A stretch of 13,701 nt of DNA from an uncultured Chitinophagaceae bacterium (GTDB lineage: Bacteria; Bacteroidota; Bacteroidia; Chitinophagales; Chitinophagaceae): the NCBI GenBank assembly GCA_934502905.1, contig CAKSVK010000095.1, positions 1 through 13,701 of the forward strand, read 5' to 3'. Under the pieces are notes generated by a model. It was not told the DNA's origin, did not search any database, and was given only the letters and a program-made list of their open reading frames with translations. Positions 1-6,106 of the stretch are shown here, piece after piece (within the stretch, counting starts at the first letter, position 1; every line of letters begins with the position of its first letter). The translations under genes and the position numbers were made by a program.

Positions 1-96
1 TTTTTATTCGAACGAATGGACATATCCGTTAAGAATGTGGAATGAGAATAACTAAAATAGTACAAGCTGTTTTTTTGTTCCCGTTTCGGCTGCAGG

Positions 97-135
97 GAGA
101 ATGTGAGAGGTAGAATTTTAATTTGTAACATTCTC
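97..135 (+). repeat. Inverted repeat in the leader of the first gene
   Basis: GAGAATGT (97-104) is exactly complementary to ACATTCTC (128-135), with a 23-base spacer. The second arm ends six bases before the ATG at 142. In the transcript this would form an 8-bp stem just upstream of the start codon, where it could affect ribosome access or message stability. No Shine-Dalgarno sequence is obvious, and I found no full TAnnTTTG promoter box with a matching upstream TTG in the 141 bases before the gene. The pairing is seen directly; any role is inference. Confidence 0.35.
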
Positions 136-141
136 TGAAAA

Positions 142-558
142 ATGAAGATTATATTAATCCTACTTCTTCTTTGCACCACAAAACTTTCCGCACAAAACCC
201 AACCTGTGGCGACCTGTTACAACAATACGCTATCAAACCCCAACAAGCCATTTTTGAAAAATCCAAAAGCGTCCAGGGACAGGTAACCTGTACGGCCACC
301 TATAAAGTAAAAGCCAGAGACGCGGATAGTATGGAAACCTTCCTGGTAAAGCACTACAAAATGGCCGGGCTGACATTTACCTGCTGCGGATGGGAAAGCA
401 CCAAGCCCGGCAGTTATCAATCTGGTAATTATTATTTAGATATTTCCATGTATGGCAATGCAGAAAAAATGGACAACACCGGCAAATTGTATATAGAAAA
501 AGACAGGAAGAAGATTGAATATTTTTATATTATTGTTAATTTATATGACGGAATGTAG
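142..558 (+). CDS. Small secreted protein, DUF4952-like
   Basis: This 138-residue protein begins with a clear signal peptide: Lys2, then a run of Ile and Leu at residues 3-10, with likely cleavage near Ala17 in LSAQ. The mature part is about 120 residues and should lie in the periplasm or on the cell surface. It carries Cys22, Cys50 and a Cys81-Cys82-Gly-Trp-Glu motif (81-85). That motif, the CGDLLQ-Y-KP start of the mature chain and the TATYKV segment resemble, from memory, the DUF4952 family of Bacteroidota, whose function is unknown. The paired cysteines suggest disulfides. The stop codon overlaps the likely start region of the downstream sensor kinase, so the two may be co-translated, and a partner or sensory-accessory role is possible. 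I infer the family without a search; the secretion signal is confident. Confidence 0.75.
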   Translation: MKIILILLLLCTTKLSAQNPTCGDLLQQYAIKPQQAIFEKSKSVQGQVTCTATYKVKARDADSMETFLVKHYKMAGLTFTCCGWESTKPGSYQSGNYYLDISMYGNAEKMDNTGKLYIEKDRKKIEYFYIIVNLYDGM

Positions 559-2515
559 AATAATTTTTTTTGTGATAAAAACCGGTAGCCTGATATCAAC
601 CTTTTATTTAACAGCAGCGATGGCTTTCGTATGGTTGTTTTGTATGTCCTCATGTAAACACTGTGATCCGCGGCAAGCCATTCCCTTTTACCAACAGAAA
701 GTATCGGATACCGTAAAACCCCTGCTCAATCAGGCTTTTGAAATGCAGGATAGCGATGCCATTGCTTCCCTACCCTTCTATGAAAAAGCATTTCAACTGG
801 CAAAAAGCGTACATGACAGACCCGCTCAGTCAATGATCTACCGCAACCTTGTCTTCATCAACAGTGTATACCGTAATGATTTTGAAACAGCCATTGCTAT
901 TTCAGATTCGTCCCTGGTTTTTGCAAATGATGTAAACGATGCCAATTTGCTATGCAATATGTATGGCGTTCGTTCGGTGGTGTACCAGGTGGCGGGCAAA
1001 ACGGATGAAGCCGTAAAAGCAAGCACGAAGGCCCTGCAGTATATGGAACAGGACCCGGCACCCGATTCGGTCAAAAATTATCCGCTGTACATCAATGTAG
1101 CCAGGCTGTATATTGATTTGGGCAACTACCATCTTGCCAACGAAAATGCCGAAAAATTCCTGGCACATTATTCAACACTATACGACACTACCAGGATGGT
1201 ACTGGCGCATCAGACGCTTTCAACATCTGCTTACCAGAATAACGACTCACTGAATTTTTACAGGCATACCCAAAAAGCCAGGGAATTACTGCAAACCCAA
1301 AAAAGCAATCCTTATACCGACCAGGTGTATTCGTCATTGGTTGCCATGTACAAAAGCCAACACTTATACGATTCCTCAAAGTTGTTTGCCAATAAAAGAA
1401 TGCAGTACCTGTCTGAAAACAAACCACCGGATTATTACATCAACCTGATACAAATGACAGAGATCGCTTTTGAGGCAAAAGATACGATGTATGCAAAGGA
1501 AATATTGAAATACGGCATTCCCCTGGAAGGCATGTTCGACCTGCCGCTGGCACATCAGAAAAACCTGTACGACGGATATTACAAGATCCTGAAAATGACA
1601 GGCAATGATGTTATGGCAAATGCTGCCTTGGAAAATGCCTATCGGCTAAGTGCGGAACTGCGTACGCAGGAAATCAATAAAGACCTGGAGAAATACGAAA
1701 TAGAACGTAAAAAAGTAATGCAGGAAAACCTGCTGTTAAACAAAGAACTGCAGCTCAACCGCAAGAACAACACCATTTCCATAATGACGGTCAGTGCATT
1801 GCTGTTATTAGTAACCGGTATTGCTTTTTTCATCAGCTATAAGCGAAAGATCCAATTGCAAAAAAGCAGGATAGCATTGCTGGAGAAAGAAAAGGAATGG
1901 GAACGCAGCACGGCAAATCTCCAGGGACAATTAGATGAACGCAACCGTATATCGCAGGAGCTTCACGATGAGCTGGGCGCCACATTAACCTCCATTACAC
2001 TGGCAGCCGAAGTTTTGAGATCGGACCAAAAGGAAGAAAAACAGGAAGTAAATATCATTGCCGACCGCGCATCGGAAATGGCAGGAAAGATGAACGAGAT
2101 CGTCTGGAGCCTCAATGCCGGTAACGACAATTTACAAAGCCTGGTTTCCTACATCCGGAAATTCAGCGCCGGGTTTTTAAGCGAAGCCGGGTTGAAGTTG
2201 CAGTTTACGGAAGTACTGAAGGAGCCATTAAAAGAAGTAAAAGGCAATGTACGCCGCGATATTTACCTGACGGTGAAGGAAGCGGTGCATAATATTGTAA
2301 AACATGCCGGCGCCGGTTTGGTAACAATGGTAATTTTGCATGATGAAACATTATGCATTACCATAAAAGACAATGGAAACGGCATAGATGAACAATCGCT
2401 GTACGATGGCAACGGCTTGAAGAATATGCGTAAACGGATAGAGAACCTGAATGGGACAATTGACTGGAGGAATGAAGTTGGAACTGTCGTAAAAATTGAT
2501 ATACCATTAGAATGA
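545..2515 (+). CDS. TPR-containing sensor histidine kinase
   Basis: This is the sensor half of a two-component system. With the ATG at 545 it has 656 residues. An N-terminal signal-like segment ends in MSSC (Cys37), a plausible lipobox. Residues about 50-400 are helical with TPR-like repeats. One membrane segment lies at about 411-431 (ISIMTVSALLLLVTGIAFF), flanked by charged coiled coil. The dimerisation and phosphoacceptor region has LHDELG with phospho-His474 (HisKA_3, the NarX/LytS-like class). The ATPase domain shows an N-box EAVHNIVKHA (Asn583), a G1 box DNGNG from Asp609 and a G2 box GNGLKNM (622-628). The start is uncertain: ATG 515 and ATG 545 overlap the upstream gene, GTG 572 gives a neat 28-residue lipoprotein signal, and ATG 620 leaves a signal that is too short. 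The response regulator follows after 63 bases. The kinase assignment is firm; the signal sensed is unknown. Confidence 0.93.
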   Translation: MTECRIIFFVIKTGSLISTFYLTAAMAFVWLFCMSSCKHCDPRQAIPFYQQKVSDTVKPLLNQAFEMQDSDAIASLPFYEKAFQLAKSVHDRPAQSMIYRNLVFINSVYRNDFETAIAISDSSLVFANDVNDANLLCNMYGVRSVVYQVAGKTDEAVKASTKALQYMEQDPAPDSVKNYPLYINVARLYIDLGNYHLANENAEKFLAHYSTLYDTTRMVLAHQTLSTSAYQNNDSLNFYRHTQKARELLQTQKSNPYTDQVYSSLVAMYKSQHLYDSSKLFANKRMQYLSENKPPDYYINLIQMTEIAFEAKDTMYAKEILKYGIPLEGMFDLPLAHQKNLYDGYYKILKMTGNDVMANAALENAYRLSAELRTQEINKDLEKYEIERKKVMQENLLLNKELQLNRKNNTISIMTVSALLLLVTGIAFFISYKRKIQLQKSRIALLEKEKEWERSTANLQGQLDERNRISQELHDELGATLTSITLAAEVLRSDQKEEKQEVNIIADRASEMAGKMNEIVWSLNAGNDNLQSLVSYIRKFSAGFLSEAGLKLQFTEVLKEPLKEVKGNVRRDIYLTVKEAVHNIVKHAGAGLVTMVILHDETLCITIKDNGNGIDEQSLYDGNGLKNMRKRIENLNGTIDWRNEVGTVVKIDIPLE

Positions 2516-2519
2516 TATG

Positions 2520-2566
2520 CTCACAGATTTTTTACTCTATCTGTGCAAACCTGAGAAATCTGTGAG
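2520..2566. repeat. 11-bp inverted repeat between kinase and regulator
   Basis: CTCACAGATTT (2520-2530) and AAATCTGTGAG (2556-2566) are perfect reverse complements separated by 25 bases. A third partial copy, ATCTGTG (2539-2545), can instead pair with CACAGAT (2522-2528), giving a competing 7-bp hairpin with a 10-base loop. The element fills most of the 63-base gap and ends 12 bases before the regulator's ATG. Similar ATCTGTG-rich intergenic repeats are, from memory, scattered through many Bacteroidota genomes, so this is probably a copy of a dispersed repeat. It could also act as an attenuator or RNA-stability element in the operon. It lacks the U-tract of a terminator. Confidence 0.65.
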
Positions 2567-2578
2567 AAAAAATAAGTT

Positions 2579-3208
2579 ATGATAAATGTAATAATAGTAG
2601 AAGACCAAAAAGATATACAAAGCTTATTGAAAGGCATTGTAAGCCGCAACGAGAATTATTGCTGCCTGTGTGTGTGCAGCACGGGCGAAGAAGCTTTGCA
2701 AAAAATCCCGGAATTATTACCCGATGTTGTGCTGATGGATATTGGACTGCCGGGCATCGACGGCATCGAATGCGTAAAAAAATTGAAGCCGGTTTGTCCC
2801 AAAACAGAGTTCATCATGTGTACCGCTTATGATGAAGATGAAAAAGTATTCCTGGCTTTGCAATCCGGCGCCAATAGTTACATCCTGAAAAAAAGTAAAC
2901 CGGAAGTACTCCTTTCCGCCATTCAGGAAGTACATGAGGGCGGAAGCCCGATGAGTAGCGATATTGCCAGAAAGATCGTAATGAAGCTGCAGCATACACC
3001 TGCCACCGCCAAAGAGCAATATCACATCACTAACCGTGAAGAAGAAATACTGGGGCTGCTTTCCAAAGGGCTTACCTATGCCGAAATCTCCGATACACTG
3101 TTCATCAGCATCAAAACCCTGAAAAAGCACATCTACAACATTTATGAAAAGCTGCATGTGGATAATAAAGTAGAGGCAATCAATAAGTTTTATGGTGGAC
3201 GGCAATGA
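2579..3208 (+). CDS. NarL/LuxR-family response regulator
   Basis: This 209-residue cytoplasmic DNA-binding regulator is the expected partner of the kinase upstream. The receiver domain (about 1-120) has the acidic pair Glu8-Asp9, phosphoacceptor Asp54 in VVLMDIGLPG, Thr82 and Lys104 in YILKK. After a short linker, residues about 147-205 form a GerE/LuxR-type helix-turn-helix (TNREEEILGLLSKGLTYAEI, then ISIKTLKKHIYNIYEKLHV), which closely matches the family pattern. Length and order are normal for the NarL class. HisKA_3 kinases usually pair with NarL-type regulators, so the neighbouring pair is consistent. Its targets cannot be read from the window. A dispersed-type inverted repeat lies immediately upstream of its start, which has only a weak purine stretch in place of a Shine-Dalgarno sequence. 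Confidence 0.95.
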   Translation: MINVIIVEDQKDIQSLLKGIVSRNENYCCLCVCSTGEEALQKIPELLPDVVLMDIGLPGIDGIECVKKLKPVCPKTEFIMCTAYDEDEKVFLALQSGANSYILKKSKPEVLLSAIQEVHEGGSPMSSDIARKIVMKLQHTPATAKEQYHITNREEEILGLLSKGLTYAEISDTLFISIKTLKKHIYNIYEKLHVDNKVEAINKFYGGRQ

Positions 3209-3236
3209 TGTGTAATTTATAAAAGAGGATATTTGC

Positions 3237-3244
3237 AGAGAAGG
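3237..3244 (+). promoter_or_regulatory. Shine-Dalgarno-like site deciding the start at 3251
   Basis: AGAGAAGG lies six bases before ATG 3251. An in-frame TTG at 3233 would sit upstream of or within this site, so the ATG giving the protein start MESFINSK is the better choice. Strong purine-rich sites are uncommon at the other genes of this window. Confidence 0.5.
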
Positions 3245-3250
3245 CATAGA

Positions 3251-4351
3251 ATGGAATCATTCATCAACAGCAAAGACATACAAACGATCCGGGCTTTTTC
3301 TGATCGGGCGGCTGAAGAAGGGAGACTGACTCCTGAGCTGCTGCAGCTCATCTATTCAAACAACTGGTTCAACCTCTACGTTCCGCGGGAGTTGGGCGGT
3401 CTGGGGCTGACCCTGCCGGAAGCCCTCACCCTGCTGGAACAACTGGCCTCGGCAGATGGCAGCCTGGGCTGGACTGTTACCCTGTGCGCCGGGGCCAACT
3501 GGTTTGCCGGATTCCTTCCCGAAGAAACCCGGAAGGATTTTTTTACGGGCCCCGCCACCTGCCTGTCAGGCAGTGGTTTACCGGGAGGTATAGCCGAAGT
3601 AGTGGAGGGAGGCTACTGCGTAAACGGCTACTGGAAATATGCCACCGGGGCGCCGCATGCCACGGCTTTTACTGCCAATTGTTATATCAAAAATAACGGT
3701 GATTACCTAAAGGATGAAAACGGGATCCCGGTTGTCCGCTCCTTTATATTCACACCGGAAGAAGTGATCACAGAAAACGACTGGCATACCATGGGTATGA
3801 AGGCCACGGCCAGCTATTCGTTTCGTGTGCAACAGGTATATGTACCTGCACAAAGAAGTTTTACCATTGAGGCAACACAGTCCCTTCTTCCCGATCCGAT
3901 CTTTTATTTTCCGTTCCTTCCATTTGCCGAGGTAACATTAGCAGCCAACTTCAGTGGCATGACAATGCACTGGCTCCAACTTTGTGAAGAACGATTTGGG
4001 CAGAAACGACGGGGTGAAGCCTATACGCCTGAACAAGAACAAATCGTAGGTCATGCTCTCCGGCAGACCGGAAAAGCTTTCCGCGAAGTCCGTGCATCCT
4101 TTTTTGATGCGGTATATGCTGTGTGGAATGAAGGCGCCGGCAGCAAACAATGGAACAAGACAAGGCTGGAAACATTGAGCACGCTGAGTCACCATCTTGT
4201 TGTGACAGCCTTCAGCAGTGTACAGCAGTTGTATCCCTGGTGCGGATTGGAAGCAGCCACCGAAAACACTGCGCTGAACCGTATCTGGCTCGATATACAT
4301 ACAGCCCGGCAGCACAGCCTGTTCCGGTATAGCCAGGCGGCAACCTTCTAA
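3251..4351 (+). CDS. Acyl-CoA dehydrogenase-fold flavin monooxygenase
   Basis: This 366-residue cytoplasmic flavoprotein has the acyl-CoA dehydrogenase fold. The N-terminal helical domain contains VPRELGGLGL at 44-53 and a segment around ASADGSLGW. The middle beta domain has VNGYWKYATGAPHA (124-137) and WHTMGMKATAS (178-188), the usual WxxxGMRATxS-type flavin-contact region. The C-terminal helices end in a WLDIHTARQHSLFR segment (346-359). This Asp-x-His...His ending resembles group D two-component monooxygenases such as HsaA and DszC rather than true dehydrogenases, and I do not see the dehydrogenase tail (IYEGT type). I therefore infer an FMNH2- or FADH2-dependent hydroxylase needing a separate flavin reductase, which is absent here. 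It follows the regulator gene by 42 bases and precedes an oxidoreductase gene, so co-transcription is possible. The fold is confident; the reaction and substrate are unknown. Confidence 0.82.
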   Translation: MESFINSKDIQTIRAFSDRAAEEGRLTPELLQLIYSNNWFNLYVPRELGGLGLTLPEALTLLEQLASADGSLGWTVTLCAGANWFAGFLPEETRKDFFTGPATCLSGSGLPGGIAEVVEGGYCVNGYWKYATGAPHATAFTANCYIKNNGDYLKDENGIPVVRSFIFTPEEVITENDWHTMGMKATASYSFRVQQVYVPAQRSFTIEATQSLLPDPIFYFPFLPFAEVTLAANFSGMTMHWLQLCEERFGQKRRGEAYTPEQEQIVGHALRQTGKAFREVRASFFDAVYAVWNEGAGSKQWNKTRLETLSTLSHHLVVTAFSSVQQLYPWCGLEAATENTALNRIWLDIHTARQHSLFRYSQAATF

Positions 4352-4358
4352 AGCACCC

Positions 4359-4393
4359 TTCTGATTTCTGATGTGTGATGTACGATTTCTGAT
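4359..4393. repeat. Five-unit degenerate heptamer array
   Basis: Five consecutive 7-base units all end in GAT: TTCTGAT, TTCTGAT, GTGTGAT, GTACGAT, TTCTGAT. The array starts seven bases after the stop of the flavoprotein gene and fills much of the 89-base gap before the next gene. Runs of this kind are, from memory, frequent between genes in Bacteroidota, so it is probably a copy of a dispersed low-complexity repeat. No hairpin is evident and its role is unknown. Confidence 0.6.
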
Positions 4394-4440
4394 TTTGGCT
4401 TTTTTGATTTATTTTGACCCTCCACCAATAACGATTTTGT

Positions 4441-5562
4441 ATGGCAGACAAAGTAAGAACAGCTATTATCGGCTGCGGAAAAGTAAGCCAGTGGCATATT
4501 GCCGCCCTGCAGCGGTCTTCCAATGCCACATGTGCAGCTATCTACAGCCGGAGCATGGAAAAAGCCAGGGCGTTCGGCGAAAAGTATGGACTGATACCTT
4601 ATGATAATATCACAACGATGATCAGGGAGGCAAATATTGATGCTGTTATCATCTGTACGCCACACCCCTATCACAAGGATGCTGTACTGGAAGCAGCCGC
4701 CGCCGGAGCGCATTGTATGGTGGAGAAACCACTGGCTTCTTCGTTGCAGGATTGCGATGCCATGATAGACGCCTGTAAGCGGGCCGGCGTGAAACTGGGC
4801 ATGATCAGCCAGCGCCGTTTTTTGCAGCCGGTACAACGTGTGAAACAAGCGATTGAGGAAGGAAAGATCGGTACTCCTGCATTGGGTACGGTAAATGTGC
4901 TGGGCTGGCGTGATCAGGCCTATTACGACAGCGACGCCTGGCGTGGTAAGTGGGATACAGAAGGTGGCGGTGTGATGGTGAACCAGGCATCGCACCAGTT
5001 GGATCTGTTGCTCTGGATGATGGGTGACGTAGAGGAAGTATACGGTGTCTGGCGCAATTTTAACCACCCGTATGTGGAAATTGAAGATACGGCTGTAGCC
5101 ATTGTAAAGTTTAAAAACGGGGGGCTCGGGAACATCATTGTCAGCAATTCAATGAAGCCCGGCATATACGGAAAGATACAGGTGCATGGCTCCAATGCCG
5201 CTTCCGTAGGTGTGCAGGTAGACGGTGGCTCCATGCCGCTGCCCGGTAAGCCGGCTGCGCCCTATATTCCGGTAAATGACCTGTGGACCGTTCCCGGCGA
5301 AGAGCATTTGCTCGATGGCTGGATCAAAGAGGACGAGCAGCTATACAATACCGTTAGTATGGTAGAATATCCCATGCAATTGCAGCACGAGGATTTCTGC
5401 GATGCCATTTTAAACGATCGCCCGCCTGCCGTAGATGGAGAAGCAGGCAGGAAAACGGTGGAGCTATTCACGGCTGTTTACCGTTCCAACAGGGATAACG
5501 CGGTAGTTAAATTCCCGCTGCAACCGGAGGATGGAGATGATTATGATGGGCGGAAGCAGTGA
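4441..5562 (+). CDS. Gfo/Idh/MocA-family NAD(P)-dependent oxidoreductase
   Basis: This 373-residue soluble dehydrogenase acts by family on sugars, sugar acids, inositols or related polyols with a nicotinamide cofactor. The N-terminal Rossmann domain has the dinucleotide motif IIGCGKVSQWH (9-19, with Gly11 and Gly13), then VIICTPHPYH, then VEKPLA with the conserved Lys96. The C-terminal substrate domain has GGGVMVNQASHQLDLLLW, with catalytic-type His185 and Asp188; the position often Asp in relatives is Asn181, a common variant. No Tat or Sec signal is visible, so it should be cytoplasmic. The ATG at 4441 gives a normal start two residues before the first beta strand. It is the last gene of the rightward set and faces the susCD unit tail to tail. 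The exact substrate cannot be deduced from sequence. Confidence 0.93.
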   Translation: MADKVRTAIIGCGKVSQWHIAALQRSSNATCAAIYSRSMEKARAFGEKYGLIPYDNITTMIREANIDAVIICTPHPYHKDAVLEAAAAGAHCMVEKPLASSLQDCDAMIDACKRAGVKLGMISQRRFLQPVQRVKQAIEEGKIGTPALGTVNVLGWRDQAYYDSDAWRGKWDTEGGGVMVNQASHQLDLLLWMMGDVEEVYGVWRNFNHPYVEIEDTAVAIVKFKNGGLGNIIVSNSMKPGIYGKIQVHGSNAASVGVQVDGGSMPLPGKPAAPYIPVNDLWTVPGEEHLLDGWIKEDEQLYNTVSMVEYPMQLQHEDFCDAILNDRPPAVDGEAGRKTVELFTAVYRSNRDNAVVKFPLQPEDGDDYDGRKQ

Positions 5563-5630
5563 GTAGATCCCTCCCTGCGGTGCCAATGACATGCGAGGTA
5601 AGATGCTAAGAATCAACGATCTGCAAAGGA

Positions 5631-5651
5631 GTGCATCGCACCATAAATATT
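5631..5651. repeat. Hairpin plus AAATATT module, copy 1
   Basis: GTGC-ATC-GCAC (5631-5641) forms a 4-bp stem with a three-base loop, followed after three bases by AAATATT (5645-5651). A second element with the same plan lies about 50 bases away. The shared layout points to a repeat family and not chance. Confidence 0.5.
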
Positions 5652-5681
5652 TGTAGTAATATGGAATAGTTAGTATCAAAA

Positions 5682-5702
5682 GCCGCAGCGCGGCGAAATA
5701 TT
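5682..5702. repeat. Hairpin plus AAATATT module, copy 2
   Basis: GCCGC-AGC-GCGGC (5682-5694) forms a perfect 5-bp GC-rich stem with a three-base loop, then one G, then AAATATT (5696-5702). It has the same plan as the element at 5631-5651 but a different stem sequence, as expected if the stem varies while the tail is conserved. Confidence 0.5.
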
Positions 5703-5762
5703 GATTTGTTTCCGTAAACGCGGTCTTCCTTTTAACACCAAACTCCCTGCTGCTTCCTGTTA

Positions 5763-5812
5763 CTTTTTGCGGAAAAAAGTATCCGCCTTCGGACGGAGGC
5801 AGGCGCAAAAAG
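5763..5812. repeat. Nested inverted repeat
   Basis: CTTTTTGCG (5763-5771) pairs perfectly with CGCAAAAAG (5804-5812). Inside lie TCCG (5782-5785) with CGGA (5790-5793), and alternatively CGCCT (5784-5788) with AGGCG (5801-5805). TACTTTTTG-type inverted repeats are, from memory, common between genes in Bacteroidota. There is no U-run directly after the outer stem, so I do not call it a terminator. Confidence 0.5.
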
Positions 5813-5830
5813 CTACCGGGGAATAACGTG

Positions 5831-5844
5831 TCCGCCGTGGTGGA
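5831..5844. repeat. Short hairpin, TCCGC stem
   Basis: TCCGC (5831-5835) pairs with GTGGA (5840-5844) through one G-U pair, leaving a four-base loop. It shares the TCCGCC opening with the palindrome inside 5782-5805, which suggests related repeat pieces. It is weak alone. Confidence 0.3.
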
Positions 5845-5861
5845 TTACCGAAATTCCCCGT

Positions 5862-5876
5862 CCCGCAAAATGCGGG
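5862..5876. repeat. Perfect 6-bp hairpin
   Basis: CCCGCA (5862-5867), loop AAA, TGCGGG (5871-5876): a tight GC-rich stem-loop. It is followed by ATTGATTAAGC, too poor in T for a standard terminator. It might still help end or protect the rightward transcript, though it lies 300 bases past the last gene. Confidence 0.4.
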
Positions 5877-5959
5877 ATTGATTAAGCTTTAACACTACTG
5901 TGGCTTCGGCTATATATCCCTGATATACTACCCAAATAAAGAAGATCAGCCAATTTATC

Positions 5960-5990
5960 ATCATTGACTTACATGTCACGGCTCAATGAT
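5960..5990. repeat. 8-bp inverted repeat
   Basis: ATCATTGA (5960-5967) is the exact reverse complement of TCAATGAT (5983-5990), with a 15-base spacer. The spacer also allows a competing small stem, TGAC (5965-5968) with GTCA (5975-5978). Function is unknown, and chance is possible in this AT-rich stretch. Confidence 0.3.
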
Positions 5991-6047
5991 TGAGGACAAT
6001 GATAGGGTACTCGAAATAACAACGAGAGTGAGTTGGATGGGGATGAT

Positions 6048-6083
6048 AAAAAAAACCGCCGTATCGGTATGGATACGACGGTT
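6048..6083 (-). terminator. Factor-independent terminator of the susC-susD unit
   Basis: Read leftward, AACCGTCGTATC (6083-6072) pairs with GATACGGCGGTT (6065-6054) over 12 bp with a single U-G wobble and a six-base loop. It is followed at once by a run of eight T (the A-run at 6048-6055 on the + strand, partly shared with the stem base). It lies 24 bases after the SusD stop codon. This is the classic layout of an intrinsic terminator and marks the 3' end of the leftward operon. Confidence 0.88.
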
Positions 6084-6106
6084 CCTGAAACATAGGGAAT
6101 TCACTA

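Larger units (their letters stand above)
5563..6047. other. Gene-free interval rich in short palindromes
   Basis: About 485 bases between two converging units hold no credible gene. A leftward open frame at 5464-5808 exists, but it runs antisense into the oxidoreductase gene and consists largely of repeat sequence. The left two thirds is a mosaic of hairpins (listed separately) joined by AT-rich stretches. The right third (about 5885-6047) is less structured apart from one 8-bp inverted repeat. No clear terminator for the rightward genes is seen. The whole looks like accumulated dispersed intergenic repeats. Confidence 0.6.

Noticed and set aside
4359..4393. Heptamer array or the palindromes at 5631-5876 as a CRISPR array
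   Set aside because: Units are too short, there are no unique spacers of regular length and no cas genes. They are low-complexity or palindromic intergenic repeats.
5464..5808. Leftward open frame of 114 codons
   Set aside because: It overlaps the end of the oxidoreductase gene in antisense and is otherwise made of the palindromic repeat mosaic. No domain or signal is recognisable, so it is most likely a spurious frame over repeats.
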